DNA of 64,000 bases. Source: Macrostomum hystrix. Taxonomy: Eukaryota > Platyhelminthes > Macrostomidae. A program made the position numbers and the translations under genes. Shown here piece after piece: positions 45,762-57,852 of the stretch. Position 1 is the stretch's first letter. Every line of letters starts with the position of its first letter. The notes under the pieces are model-generated. The model was not told the origin of the DNA, made no database searches, and worked only from the letters and a program-made list of their open reading frames with translations. Where the stretch lies: positions 4,228,001 through 4,292,000 of the forward strand of contig CATNEN010000039.1 in NCBI GenBank assembly GCA_950097015.1, given 5' to 3'.

Positions 45762-47547
45762 GTGCTGTGGGTGCCGACTGAAATACTCAGGTGCCGTGAA
45801 ATTCGCAATATTCAGTCTAAGAAGTCTGCGCCGGACCAGGCGGCCCAGCTGGCGTTGTCTTGCGATGCAGCAGCAGCGAAGCAGCAGATTTTGCGGCAAC
45901 GAGTCGAGCGAAAGGCCGAACAGGTGCGCAGTCTCCTGGACGCTTCTAAGGCCTACGAGAGCCGCCAGAGCGCCATTGACGCCTACTTCAATCGGCTGCT
46001 GGCAGGTCTTGAAGATCAGGCCAGTCGAAGTACAAATGGCATCCAAATGGACGCCAAACTCAAAGCGGCCACTGCCCGACTGATGAAATGCTTGAAGCTG
46101 CACTGGAGGGCTGCAGGATCTGCTTCTGAAGATCGCGCGCTGCCATCGCTGAGCTGCAGCAGCGCCGCACTGGTTCCCGCGGCCGGTGGCGGCTTCTCTC
46201 TGGTCAGCGTTGGCAGCAGCAGGACCAGCACGGCCGGCCAGTCGTCTTCTATGTCTAAGACAGCCTCGTCGACGAGGACCTCGTCAGTTTCCACGGATTC
46301 CATGGCGAATCAGTCGATACCGTCGCCCAAATCGGTACCTTTGCGGTCGCCGATCATTTCTGCAACTCGTCTGGCCTCCAAATACTACACTCTAGAAGCT
46401 GCGGGCGGCGGTAGTGAGCCAACAATTCGTTTAGTCACCTACAGCCTAGCGGACGGGGCAGCTAAAATTGTTAGCGAATTCTGCCTTAAAGACAAAGTGG
46501 CGTTGCCCGTCAGGGTGACAGCGTGCGCGAAATCTGACCGCTTGATCATTGCTGACACCGGCTTGAAAAGGATCGCCTACACCAAATCCAATGGCGAGGT
46601 CACTGCTGTGGTTGGCATCCTGCCTGGCCTGATTGACGCTGTCAGCACAGGAAAGCTGCTGATCATCTGCTCAGAGCCAGATCGCATGCATGCCTCACCT
46701 GTGGGCAAAGGCAGCGGTCTTGTCAGGTACGAGTTGAAGACAATCAAGCATAGTGGCGTAGATGTGCGGCCGCACCTGAAATTATTCATTAATCAATTTT
46801 AGTTAATTTCTGGGTGATTTCCATGATTATTTCGCCCGTAAATTCTTGGCCTCGAAATGGAAAATTTGTGTCCTTTATCTACGCGTCGATTTCACAGAGG
46901 TGCGTCTGCTGCAAATGCAACGTCAAATTAGAGTTTTTTAATTCTGTACGATAGATTATCCTTGTTATTATAGGCCTTCCTCTGTCCTCCTGCCCTTTCC
47001 TCTACCTCTGGCCACTCTCTGAATAGATGTTGACTAGATATCTCAGCAACAGTTAATCATTCAGGAATTTAAAAAATCCATCGGCAGGTGCACTTTTCAA
47101 ACCGACGCACCGAAGCTGCCGCAGCGACTAGCGTGGTGCCAGGAGACCAATTCGCTGTTGATTGTCGACAGGGTTGGAGGCCAACGTTCGTCCTCTTATC
47201 TGCTGCGCGCCTACCAGATGTCGAAAGAGTTGTGGCAGCTGCGGCCAGCCAGTTTGCGTCAGTCCGGCGTGCCGCTGGAGTCCAGCACTGTGCCAGCTGT
47301 GCTCACAAGTCCCAACGGTGAGCTGGTTGTGGCCCTGTACTGGCAGGCGCAGGTTGTTGTTAGTTGGCTGCCAGTGAGAGCGGCGGCTCTGTCGGATGCG
47401 CTGTGCCAGGTTCGCCTGACAACAATGCTCAGCTTGCCAGCTGACTTGAGCTTCGTTGGCGAGGACTGCGAGGATGATGGCGGCAACTCGACGGTGGCAT
47501 TGTGGGACCGGCTAGGCTCTGTTATCTTTGTTGATAGGCCAGTGTGA
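45762..47547 (+). CDS. TRIM/NHL-like protein 1 (coiled coil plus beta-propeller), 5' incomplete
   Basis: Exons about 45762-46726 and 47088-47547; the junction completes an AGG codon. No in-frame ATG precedes the conserved part, so a start exon lies upstream. The first exon may really begin at 45816, after TATTCAG. A helical region (ILRQRVERKAEQVRSLLDAS) resembles a TRIM coiled coil. A Ser/Thr-rich linker follows, then a propeller with blades such as RVTACAKSDRLIIADTGLKR and RLAWCQETNSLLIVDR, typical of NHL-type repeats. It stops at DRPV. It is the first of six tandem paralogues; the shared core is (P)xRLAW......LLIVD. Function is unknown; relatives act as ubiquitin ligases or RNA-binding regulators. 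Confidence 0.7.
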
Positions 47548-48281
47548 GTCGTGTCCGCAATATTACACTGTTTATCCCTTAGAGAATGTCAAGGACCACT
47601 ATAATTGGATGGGCGAGGAAACTACGTTTCTTAGAAACGTTTAGGAGGCAGGTTTTTTTCGGAAAAATTATACTTTGGAGATGAAATATATTTACTTTTA
47701 CATTGAAGGTAAAACTACTGAGATATTTTGCCGCCCGTCTTTAAACCAAGCGGGAACCCCTGACAATTATTGCGCTACACCCTAACAAAGCAACGTAAGC
47801 ACACGAAACCCAAGAACACGGGCCAACTTTTTGTTACGCATCTTCGGTACATTTGGGTGACGTGCTGATAAAGTTTGAAGGCCTGACAACGGCAAGGCCA
47901 CGCTAAGCGCAGTGCAAATTCGTGTATTGGGGGTGTATGAAATACTGCACAAGTTCTTATGGGAAAAATAATATATTCGGCCTGAACCCTTAAATATCTT
48001 GACGGTCTGAAGGACTGGCGACTACTTCTTGTTCCAGAAGATGTGCAACAAAAAGTTGTTCTGTGCTCTCGAGTTTCGTGTGCTTGCGTTGCTGCGTTCG
48101 GGTGCACCATCAATAACTGTCTAATTTTCTTTGCCCCCGTGGTAGTTAAAAGTTAATATTTTTTTCACAAATAAGGTTTAAAAGAAATCGATAAAGCTTG
48201 AAAGGGAAATATCCTTTCTTGGAAGTGTTGTTACAACTTACAAGCGATGCTCTAGTTCAGCAGGCCTTTCTATCTCTGCAG
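47548..48281. other. Spacer between NHL-like genes 1 and 2
   Basis: No supported exon, although the start exon of gene 2 may be here. Confidence 0.4.
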
Positions 48282-50838
48282 GAACTCATCAGCTGTTCCA
48301 GCCCAACCAGCGACTACGAAACACAAGGCAAAACCTGCTTCCACCACTGCACCTGCAGCTGCAATCGCAACAATCGCCGTGACTTCTGATGATGTTTCTT
48401 CAATTCATCGCAGTAATGAGCGTGGCGGAAATCGCTGCAGCTACTGCCACCAGGCCTTCATAGATCCGCGTCGAATGCCCTGCTGTGGTGGGGACTTCTG
48501 CGCGCCCTGCTTAGTGGCACTGCTGGATGCTCGAACCCGCGACCTTATCTGTCCATGCTGCAGCCTTTCCAACGGCGCTTTGGAGCCGCTGTTTTTACCG
48601 AGGTCGCATCAAGCACCAGATTTACGTCATCAGGATGATGCCGATTGCATCACTAGCCTGCGCCTCTCGGGCCTGTTCGTCCCGATGACGGCTAAATCCA
48701 GCCCTGATGTACTTATTAGTCATATCAATGTTACACCGGCTGCACATCAGATGTCATCGTCTGTTAGTGCCCCATCGTCGCAGCGAACTGCCCTCGCTAA
48801 TGTGAGTTGACTGTTTAGAATTCAAAGTTATAGATAGTAGTATATATATGATAGTTAAAAGCATTGTTTCGATGAGAACTCCAAACTAAAAAACAAAGCG
48901 TAAAATTAAAATTTTCTCCTAGCTTGCTCATTGCGTGGAAACCAACAGTCCTTAAAAAGCTTTCTAATTGTTGAAGCTGTTGAAACACGGAACAAAAAAC
49001 TCGTTCAAAGGACAGAGCTAATCTTAACGACAAATATAACATAATCAAGAATGGGGTGGGTGACAAGCAGAAGGGTAGAGCGTACATATAGGTAGGAGAA
49101 TAAAGTGCAGACTGACCGCGACTTTCAAGACAGAAAACATAACTTCACAACAAGCATAGCCTTGGTCCAGATGTAACAGCCAAACGCACAGCCGCAGCGT
49201 CTGTGCTGCGCTTCGAATGGCTGTGTACATTTATTCAGTCTATGGACTTAAGAAGGGGGCGCCACACCCACCAAAATCTCTGTGAGTGGATTATGGTATG
49301 CATTATAAAGCTAGATGAACAGAATCACTAAAGAATTTAGTTTTGCGTGTACTTAAATAGGGAAATTGGTTAGGGAAGTTACCCTATAAAATTTTGCAGG
49401 GGGGGCTGTGGCCACTGGCACGTCTTTTGGTGGTAGTAGACCCGCAACCAGTGTGGAGGCTGTACTGCCCATTTCGCTGACTCCTGAACACATGAACGCA
49501 CACAGTTACCGTACGCAGGCAGACACTCACAGGGGTGTACATCTGTTATGAATATTTCGTCGTCATACAGTGTACACTCTCACTGTGCCCTGGAGGTTGG
49601 ACCTCAAGCGCGTAAATTGCACGACAAGCCCCCAAGCCTTTTCTCCGTGGCTGCGCCCTAAATGAATGTGGTCTGCCCGCGGAATCGAGCTCAGGGACCA
49701 GGTGCAAGTCGGTGTGTGTGGCAGATGAGTTGTCTTTTCACAACGCTTTTTCACTTAACTCCCTGTTATCTTTACCTTTCTCTTTCAACTTCATCGCCAG
49801 CGCTCCAATTCAATCGTTGAGTTGCCTGCCGTTGCTCCGCCCGCCACCGGCAACAAGGCTGCAAACGGCTACCGGCGTTTTCGCACCGCCCACGGCGATA
49901 CACCCCTATCGATCGCCTGCTTTGACAACCGGTTCTACGTTGTTGAGCAGGATTCAGATCAGAACCGTGGATTAACAACTGCTGATGGCGCTTCTGGACG
50001 CCTGCGCTGCTACGACATCGTCAGCGGCCAGCGTCAGCAGCTGCAGAAAGACTTGGCCCAGCTAGCCGACATTCATCGAGTTCAAGTGACCAAAATCGGC
50101 GACTTTGGTCTTCTACTGGTGGTTCAACGCTGCGCCAACAGTCTTCGAGCTTACAAACTGCCGCACGGCAGTCTATTGTGGAAGCTCGACAGTGTCGACA
50201 CAGTTCCAGAACCGACTGACGCTGCTGCGTGGAAAAGTAACCATAGACTGGCAGTCTGTGTAGCGTGCCCAACAGCCGATTGTGTTCTGCTGGCGGCTTG
50301 TGGGCCGGACTTGACACCAGCGTGCTGGCGCAAACAGACTGGCTCCTCTGCTGGGTTCAAGCAGCCCGCTAGCTTGGCCTGGTGCGAATCTGCCAGCTTG
50401 ATGGCGGTGGCCTCTTTAACTGATGCAGCCACCCCTGGCGTTATCGTTCTCTGCGGCGTCGATTGCAGTGCTCGAGGAGAGCCTCTGTCTCTTACTCCGA
50501 TTAGGCGACTGACGTTCAACGCGTTGAAATCTTCTGGAATCCCTGACCAGCCATCCGCGACAATCTTTACTAGGCTGATGACCGCCTATCGGAATGGCGA
50601 TCTCCTTGTGCCCGCATTGCGTTTTCACGATGAAGCCTGTACTTTGCTGCACATTAGAATCACCAGCACTAACTCATCTACTGTCAGCATTGTCAAGGAC
50701 GCAAGCTTTGTGATTGGCTCAGTGACTTACCCGGCTGCCCTGTGCGCCAGCTCGCCTGCAGATGGCCATCAGGGAATTGTTGCACTCTGCGATGCCGCTG
50801 ATTCAACTGTGTTGGTCGTTGAGGGTAAAGACTGCTAA
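48282..50838 (+). CDS. TRIM/NHL-like protein 2 with a RING finger lacking its His, 5' incomplete
   Basis: Exon 48282-48801 follows TCTCTGCAG; it has an Ala/Pro/Thr-rich stretch and then a RING-like finger (CSYCHQAF, MPCCGGDFCAPCL, CPCC). RING fingers normally have C-x-H-x2-C here; this one reads C-G-G-D-F-C, with Gly in place of the zinc-binding His, although the doubled Cys just before could compensate. GT at 48802 joins to 49801 with phase kept. Exon 49801-50838 encodes a beta-propeller (SIACFDNRFYVVEQ, FKQPASLAWCESASLMAVAS) and stops at GKDC. There is no B-box and little coiled coil between RING and propeller. The intron carries two SINEs. The joining of the two exons is inferred from splice sites and the paralogue order. 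Poly(A) signal at 51337. Confidence 0.6.
49166..49268 (-). repeat. SINE family II fragment
   Basis: ACAGCCGCAGCGTCTGTGCT, GGCTGTGTACAT, CAGTCTATGGACTTAAG and GGCGCCACACCCAC match 40345-40430. Confidence 0.7.
49398..49710 (-). repeat. tRNA-derived SINE, family I, copy 5
   Basis: Reverse-strand copy; the body and box B-like region (GGAATCGAGCTCAGGGACC) are clear, and box A is truncated. It lies in the intron of NHL-like gene 2. Confidence 0.82.
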
Positions 50839-51684
50839 AGCGAAAGTGCAGAGGCCGCTGATTCAACAGTGTTGGTAATTGGGGGTCCGGACTGCTATTG
50901 TGAGTTTCATTTTCATTTTCATATCTGTTTTTCATTCTCCGATGCCGATATAATTTTTCCTATTCTGAACGTGTATTTTCCATAAATTGTTTTCAACGTT
51001 GTCGTACGAATTTGGCTATTATTCCATAGCATTGAAGCCCTCTATTTTTTCAGTTCATTTTCTGATATAATTTTTACGTTTATTGGTGGTAGTTATTTAC
51101 AATTCTATATTGAACTTTAATTTAAAAATAGATTTCTTGCAAAAACAATTGCCTTACCAAATCACTGTTTCCTTTACTTTCATTACTTTGTCCGCATTGC
51201 ATTTTCAATATGTAACAATATATAACACTTCTAAAGCTTTCAAATTGCCCGTCGTTTTATAGTAGCTCGTACTGCCTTCATACTCTAGGCTTCGTACTGG
51301 TCTCGTATTGTTGTTAGTTGTCATCTATTTTCCATTAATAAAGTTTGTATTTCTAAATATACTCGTTGTTGTTCCACCTAGTGGGAAAGCATAGTTCTCT
51401 TAAAATAAAAAAGTAAAAGCGTGAGATGCAGCATTTTCTTGTGTCATGCATTTAACATGTTTAGTACTTGGACTAGTGTACAATCCCTAGTTTCTTGGTT
51501 TTTCAGAACTCGTCTTCCATACTAGACAGGTTAAAGAATTGTTACTATTTAAATTTAGTAGATATAAAAATATATAATTTAGCTTCCTTGCATTTCTTCT
51601 TTATTTAGGCTGCGTACGCTTTAGTTTAGGTGTAATAATCCTTCAAGAGTTACGTTTCGGCACCTACATACTACACTGTTTCAG
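50839..51684. other. Spacer or 5' intron before NHL-like gene 3
   Basis: AT-rich; it begins with a partial repeat of the end of gene 2 (GAGGCCGCTGATTCAACAGT at 50851, like 50798). No start exon could be identified. Confidence 0.4.
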
Positions 51685-54600
51685 TCCGGTGCCTCAGACC
51701 GGCAGAAAGCGCGCCAAGCGCTTCAACTGGATGTCCAGCGAAAGTTGGACGCCGCCAAGTCACTGCTGACGTTTATGGGGCCTGAGCCCTCGCCGCCCGA
51801 CGACTTGTTTGACCACCTGATTTTGGCTCTCGAGCGACGTCGGGCTGCTGTTAATTTAGAGCTGAAAAGCTGGCAGCAGAGACGGAACCGACTGCGGGAA
51901 GCTGTGCTGCAGGCCTCTGAAGCTGAGCAGTCAACCTGTTCGATCGCTCAGCTTGCATCTATTGAAGCAGGGCTAGGTGCTACTATTAACGAAGTAGTTA
52001 GTGATTCTGGGTGCATCACACGTGGACACTGGAACACTGCTGATGTGGAAGAAAAGGTGGAACGACTCTTCCAGGCTTTGGCAGTCTGCTGGGAGAATGT
52101 GCAAGTTGGCGACCATATTTTTCGTTACAAGCCGATACGAGGCAACGAAGATAATGCAAATGTACCACTGGAACCTGCAAGCAAGCTTGCTGGTTTAACT
52201 GAAATCACGACACCTCTTTGTAGTGAAAAGGAAGATGCAGTTGTCGGTTTTCAAGACATCTGTGTCTCGAGGAATTCCGCTGAGTCAGATCTGCTGCTCA
52301 ATAATCCTTGTGAGCATGCTCCCAAGAAGATGGGACGTCATTGTGATAATCCTCCCATCTCGAGCGACCTCAATCTGCTTAACAATATTAGTAGAGGTTC
52401 TTCTAACTATTTTTCGGGCTTAGCATGCGCTCATCGACGATTTGCAAGCTTTGAACTGCTTGATGAAAAAACTATGGAAAAATCATTGGCTGAATTTACC
52501 GACATTTCTTGTGACTCAGCTGCTCCGAAGTCCTTCGAAAACACCAGTGATTTGTCGGGAGACACCGGTAGTCTTCTAATCGAAAACTTACGACCGAGCG
52601 CTGACATGCAAAAGGCCTCTCCGCGTCTATCTCAGACAGAAGAGTCGGATCCCGGATTCTCGCAGTCTGCAGCAGCCCAGACTTGGCGTTGTTCTCGACA
52701 ATACAGTGTACAAGACTCTGACTCTCGGACTGAAAAGAAAGGTGATCAGACTAGTGATGTTGAAAGCTTCGGGTATCAAAGTGACACTCAAGGCTTTATT
52801 AGTAAGCAAGAATTCCGCTGTCGGAATCCAGTTTCAGTAACTTATTTGAAGAAGAAATTTTATGTCGTAGAAATACAATCGCCGACTTCTCAAAAGATCT
52901 TTGTTTATACTAAATCGGGAAGTGCTCTCGGTGCCTTTGTCCTAAAACAATCGGACGACAGGCAAGTAGTCTGCAGCCCAAGCTTTGTCCGTTCCTGCCA
53001 GGTAAAGCAATGGGTTATAATAGTGGACCAATCGCACGACAGAATCATTTGCGCCCGACCAAACGGCGTAGTCGATGCTATTATCGATACGCAATCTGGC
53101 TTGCAAGACGCGATCAGCACTGGAATCCATCTGATTGCATGCTTTCCATTAAGTGGCATATTTATATCTTCGATTGACAATCCCAAACAGTTGTCAAAAG
53201 TCGAGATAACATGCGCTCCTAATCCAAATTTTTCAGTTCGACTTGCATGGTGTGATATTAATAAAACATTGCTTATTACAGATGTTGATGAGGCAAATAC
53301 AGATATGTATCGAATTCGAGCTTTTAAGCTGTTTGGCCAGTGTCTACACTTGCAGGATCGTCCAAGTTTGACTGTTAATTCAACTGTCATTCCAAGTGTT
53401 TTGATCCAAGACGACCAGCTGGTAGTCGGTAGAATGTGTGGCACAACGGCCATTTTCAGTTGGCTATCTTCCTTTTCAACATCACTATCTGATCAGTACG
53501 ATAGTCTTGATATTGAATGTTTCCAACGCTTGCCGACTCCCATGGACATTACGTGGATGTCTAGCGAAACTGGCTCACTAGCGGCATGCAAGAGTACTGG
53601 CTCTATTGTTGTTCTCACTAACCGGTAAGTAAAACCTTGCGATTGTCTATTGCCTTCCAATAAGTCACTTTCCCTTGACTTCCAACTAGCTTCCAACTTC
53701 CAAATAAAGTTCAGCTTATATATAAATTCCTAATTTCAGAAGCCCGAATCACCACAACGTCGCTAGTGCTTCAGTCACCGTTGCTGATTGCAATGATCTT
53801 GAAGATCCATCTCTAGACACTGATGCCAAGCAAAATTTAGACGATTCGAGCTTAGCGAAAGCAAATCCAGCGACATCCACTAACGAGTGTCGCACTCAAA
53901 TTGTCTGTCTGGGTAATGATTCCCTTGTAGAAATAGTTTCTGATTCTCTTATTGAGGAAACTCATGCTACTAGTGGGAATAATGCCAACAGTTTAAGTGC
54001 GATTTCGTCCTTCCATAATGCATCATCCGTGGATTTCGTCTGTCTTAGTGAATATTCTGTTATACAGATGGTAACAGAATCACTTGTCGAGACGCCATCG
54101 ATTGGGGATTCTGATATTGGTGCTAGCACTGTTGTTGAATCTGTAAAGCATAATATTTTTCAAAGCGATAGTGTTTATCAGCTATTCCAGACAAATAAGC
54201 CAAAGTCAGCTGCTGTATTTTCAAATCATGTTTATGTCGCAAATTTACCAGATCAAGGCTGCTTAAGCAAATACAGCTTGTCGGGTGAATATTTAAGCTC
54301 TATTTGTCTGGACAAGCCCGACAATGAGACAAAGCCAACCTACACTTACCGAATAAGAGTTTGCACTAAAAAACAATGGATTATGCTCACTAATCACTGT
54401 AGAAAGGTTGTACTTTGTGTTAATTCAGAAGGTCGATTACTTCAATCTATAAAAATGCCGAAAGGTGGTTTTGAAGACATCGTTTGTACTAATCGTCAGC
54501 TCGTTGTCTGCACTCCTGGTAAGATTTTCACGACTATGTTAGATGATTTGGAGGATGTCAAGCAATGTTCCACATCGTCTAAATTTATATATCCTGTGCG

Positions 54601-54991
54601 AATGGCATGGTCCAGCGAAACCGAAACACTTCTTATCGTTGATCGAATTTCTGCCGATTCCACTGAGTATCAAATATGTGCTTTCAACATATCCGGACTT
54701 CAGCTAGTGCCTCTGTTAGCGCCTTGTTTGACTATCAAGTCCTCAATTATTCCGAACGTCCTGCTTAACTCTGAGGTCATGATACTTGTGCTGGTTTCCG
54801 GTTCGGACTGCATAATTAGCTGGCTGCCTTCCAATGCGACTTCTTTCGCTGCTGAGCTTTGCCGCATTTTAGTTCACGATATTATTCCTCGCGACATGTG
54901 TTGGCTTCCTCCAGAGTTAAGCGGCTACGGTGAGGCCATCATTTGCAACGCTAGCGGATCTGTTCTAGCTGTTCGTCGGCCGCCTGTTTGA
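51685..54991 (+). CDS. TRIM/NHL-like protein 3 with two beta-propellers, 5' incomplete
   Basis: Exons 51685-53624 and 53740-54991 (1063 codons). The first exon follows CACTGTTTCAG and lacks an upstream ATG. It encodes a helical, TRIM-type coiled coil (LLTFMGPEPSPPDDLFD, RRRAAVNLELKSWQQRRNRL), a long acidic Ser-rich linker, and propeller 1 (RSCQVKQWVIIVDQSHDRII, GLQDAISTG, VRLAWCDINKTLLITDVD). The donor CG|GTAAGT joins to A at 53740 with the frame kept. A 140-residue linker leads to propeller 2 (VRMAWSSETETLLIVDR, ending AVRRPPV). If the intron is retained, a TAA directly at the junction ends the protein after propeller 1. It is the only paralogue here with two propellers, perhaps a fusion of neighbouring genes. 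Confidence 0.75.
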
Positions 54992-55177
54992 AACTTTCAG
55001 GTCATAATTTATTTTCCTTATGATTTTAGCTTTACTCTTATATTCCTTTCTTAATTTGATATTTGAAGAATTTGGTTGGTGACTTCTATGTGTATATTGT
55101 CATGTGTCTTTGTCCTCCCTTTTCTTATTCGTGCTTGCCGGTGCTTTCGTCGGCGCTGCTCACTTAACTCTTATTTA
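54992..55177. other. 3' flank of NHL-like gene 3
   Basis: No feature seen. Confidence 0.4.
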
Positions 55178-55530
55178 AGGGGGTCAGTGGCAGAGCGGTT
55201 AACGCGTTTGCCTCTCGCACCAATATCCCTAAGCTCGATTCCGCGGCGCGGCCCATTCATTTGGGGCGCAACCGCTGATTGAAGGTTGGGGGGGGCTTGT
55301 CGCGCAATTTACGCCCTTTAGGACCAACCCCCAAGGCACACTACGAGTGCACACTGTCTGACGATGAGAAAGTCAGGGCAGATATACACATCTGTGTGTG
55401 CCTGTGTGCATGAGTACGTGTGTGCTCAGAAGTAAGCGGAATAGGCAGAATTGCCTCCTCGCTGGCTGACGGTCTAGTGTCACCAAATGACGTGCCATCG
55501 ACCACAGCCCTCCTGCAACTAATAATAATG
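55178..55530 (+). repeat. tRNA-derived SINE, family I, copy 6 (near full length)
   Basis: Head GGGGGTCAGTGGCAGAGCGG, then TTAACGCG and box B-like GCTCGATTCC. The body is complete through CCTCCTCGCTGGCTGACGG, with the tail CTGCAACTAATAATAATG. Confidence 0.88.
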
Positions 55531-56236
55531 TTTTATTAACTCTTATTTTATTCGTTCTTACAATGTTTAGCTTTATTTAGTTTTTTAAGAATCAAATTTG
55601 CCATTTTATTTACATTTCTGCATATTAGGTAAATCTGGAACCAGATTTTACTCATTCCCATGAATGTTTACTGTTTTTGGATTATAAATGATTATCGATT
55701 ATAAATGATTTTAAAGCTCCAACATACGAATATGTGTTATCTGGATATATTTTATGTGCTTTGCTCGCTTAATCCGCGATTGCATGACAATCATGGACTA
55801 AGAATTTATCGGGAGTAAATAAGCACGTAGTAAATAAGCTTTTGTCTATATTGCATGGTACTTTTCTGTCAATGTTTTGGAATGTTAAATTGACAAAAAA
55901 AATTTTCCCTTAACTTACTTTTTCGTGCTCAAAATGATAATATTTTTGTGAAAATACAATAGTACATTACCATTATCGTACGTCGAAATGTATTAAAAAA
56001 ATAGACAAATTACTTTTTTGCTTTTTTTCCAGTTGGCCATAGCCGCGGATTCAAACAAATGTTTTCGTAATTAAAGTGCCTTATCTAGTTTAAGTATTAA
56101 CTTTTTCTTTCATGAGAAAAAATAAGGAACAGTTGTTTTACATTGCAAGAAAAGTAAAAAAAATTATATCATACATTTCTTCGCCGAATACTCTGCTTTT
56201 TTAAAACACTCATAAAAATGCACTTTTACTACAAAA
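55531..56236. other. AT-rich spacer upstream of NHL-like gene 4
   Basis: No exon. A strong pyrimidine-AG acceptor-like site ends at 56032, about 200 bases before the start codon. Confidence 0.4.
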
Positions 56237-57688
56237 ATGCAGCACGAAACCTTTGAGATGAGCAAGGACCAGCAGCTCAGCAGCAAAGCGAAAGTAGAGT
56301 TGGAGCAGTCTATATCCGAAAAATACGACAAAGCCAATCACCTGCTGGAGTTGATGGGGCCAGAACCAGCGATGCCTGATGACTTCTTTGACCAACTTGT
56401 CATTGCTGTGGAACGGAGGCGCGCTGTGGTGACGCGGGAGCTGGCGGAATGGAGGCGAAGGAGGCATCAGCTGCAAGAAATTGTTCGCCAAGTTTCTGAG
56501 GCCGATCATTCTAGCTGGCCTGTTGCTCAGCTATGCTGCGTTGAGGCTGAATTAGACGCTTTGATTGACAGTAATAAAAACCTAACCCAAAGAGGAATCT
56601 GGGATACAAATGATATAGAAGTAAAGATTGAGCAGCTGTTAGAAACTCTTCGATTCCGTCGGCAAATGTCTGACCCAGTTAGCGAGTCATCATGCGCTAC
56701 ACCAACGCCAGAATCATCTGCACAAAATCATCCTGGCTGTGAAGGAATGCAACAGAGTCGAAAAAGTTCTTTATGTTCGTCTTTACCGAGTAGCGACTTG
56801 GTTGCGGAAGATACATCTACAGCACAAACAACAGCTGTAGAAACAATCGGGAGTATCTCTGAGTCTGGTGAAATTCAAGAGTTGTTTACCTGTAACTGGG
56901 TACCAGTGTCTGGCGCTTTTGTTTCAAATAGAATATTCGTCCTTGAAGTCAGTCTAAAGAAGCGCATAAGCTATTTTAGTCTAACAGGTCAGAGGCTCGG
57001 TACATTGAGTTTAAATCCATCGTCGACAACATTTAATCCGTACCGAATTCGCTATTGCCCAGCTATGGATAAGCTTCTCGTTGTGGATCAGTACAATCAG
57101 TGCGTATGGATTGCGATGGTGTGTGGCCAACTTGTGAATAAGATAGGCGTACCAAACGGCCAGCTGCATGATGCCATTAGCACTGGGCGGCAATTAGTTA
57201 TGTGCTGCCCAAAACAACGCGTATTTTCTGTAAGCTTGGATGATTTATCAAGTGTCAAAGAATGCAAATGCGATGTGCGGCTTGTATACCCGATTCGACT
57301 TGCATGGTGCTCTGATTCAAAAGTTCTAATTATTGTTGATCGAGAGACAACAAACAGATATCGCATTCAAGGTTATAAACTCACGAAAAATCTGCTCACT
57401 GCATTAGCGGCTCCTTGTGTTGTACTAACATCAACAGTGATACCAATTGTTCTATTGAATTATCGAGTAATTATTGTGTCCTGGGTTCTCAACTCAGAAA
57501 CCATTGTTAGTTGGTTTCCAGCTCATGCTACATCGATGTCTAGCGAAATTTGCAGAGTCGTCTCAAAAAAAATAGATCCTATGGACATGTTCTGGATTCC
57601 CGCTGATATGAGAAGTGAGCATGGTGAGGCGGTTATTTGCGACAGAAGAGGGTCTATCGTGAGCATGCGTCGTCCTTCAGTCAGATGA
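56237..57688 (+). CDS. TRIM/NHL-like protein 4 (single exon, complete)
   Basis: Uninterrupted frame of 483 residues; ATG at 56237, with an alternative at 56258 (MSKDQQ). The N-terminal half is a TRIM-type helical region (LLELMGPEPAMPDDFFDQL, VERRRAVVTRELAEWRRRRH), which shares a GPEP-x2-PxDxxxD core with paralogues 3 and 5. A short Ser-rich linker and one beta-propeller follow (RIRYCPAMDKLLVVDQYNQC, GQLHDAISTG, IRLAWCSDSKVLIIVDR), ending SMRRPSVR. There is no RING or B-box. Having no intron makes it the firmest model of the cluster. The stop codon is the start of a 34-bp tandem repeat. Confidence 0.85.
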   Translation: MQHETFEMSKDQQLSSKAKVELEQSISEKYDKANHLLELMGPEPAMPDDFFDQLVIAVERRRAVVTRELAEWRRRRHQLQEIVRQVSEADHSSWPVAQLCCVEAELDALIDSNKNLTQRGIWDTNDIEVKIEQLLETLRFRRQMSDPVSESSCATPTPESSAQNHPGCEGMQQSRKSSLCSSLPSSDLVAEDTSTAQTTAVETIGSISESGEIQELFTCNWVPVSGAFVSNRIFVLEVSLKKRISYFSLTGQRLGTLSLNPSSTTFNPYRIRYCPAMDKLLVVDQYNQCVWIAMVCGQLVNKIGVPNGQLHDAISTGRQLVMCCPKQRVFSVSLDDLSSVKECKCDVRLVYPIRLAWCSDSKVLIIVDRETTNRYRIQGYKLTKNLLTALAAPCVVLTSTVIPIVLLNYRVIIVSWVLNSETIVSWFPAHATSMSSEICRVVSKKIDPMDMFWIPADMRSEHGEAVICDRRGSIVSMRRPSVR

Positions 57689-57852
57689 GGCATTAACGAA
57701 TGCTCATAAGCTGAACTGATGAGGCATTAACGAATGCTCATAAGCTGAACTGATGAGGCATTAACGAATGCTCATAAGCTGAACTGATGAGGCATTAACG
57801 AATGCTCATAAGCTGAACTGATGAGGCATTAACGAATGCTCATAAGCTGAAC
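57685..57852. repeat. Five copies of a 34-bp repeat over the stop of NHL-like gene 4
   Basis: The unit ATGAGGCATTAACGAATGCT plus CATAAGCTGAACTG is perfectly repeated. The first copy supplies the gene's TGA (57686-57688), so the repeat forms the start of the 3' untranslated region. Confidence 0.95.

Noticed and set aside
49712-49800. Open frame running into the gene 2 propeller exon
   Set aside because: The frame upstream of CGCCAG is SINE-derived and out of frame with the propeller; the acceptor at 49800 explains the exon.
50800-51690. Splicing of NHL-like gene 2 into gene 3 through GGGTAAAG at the end of gene 2
   Set aside because: The phase does not match: it would shift gene 3 out of its coding frame.
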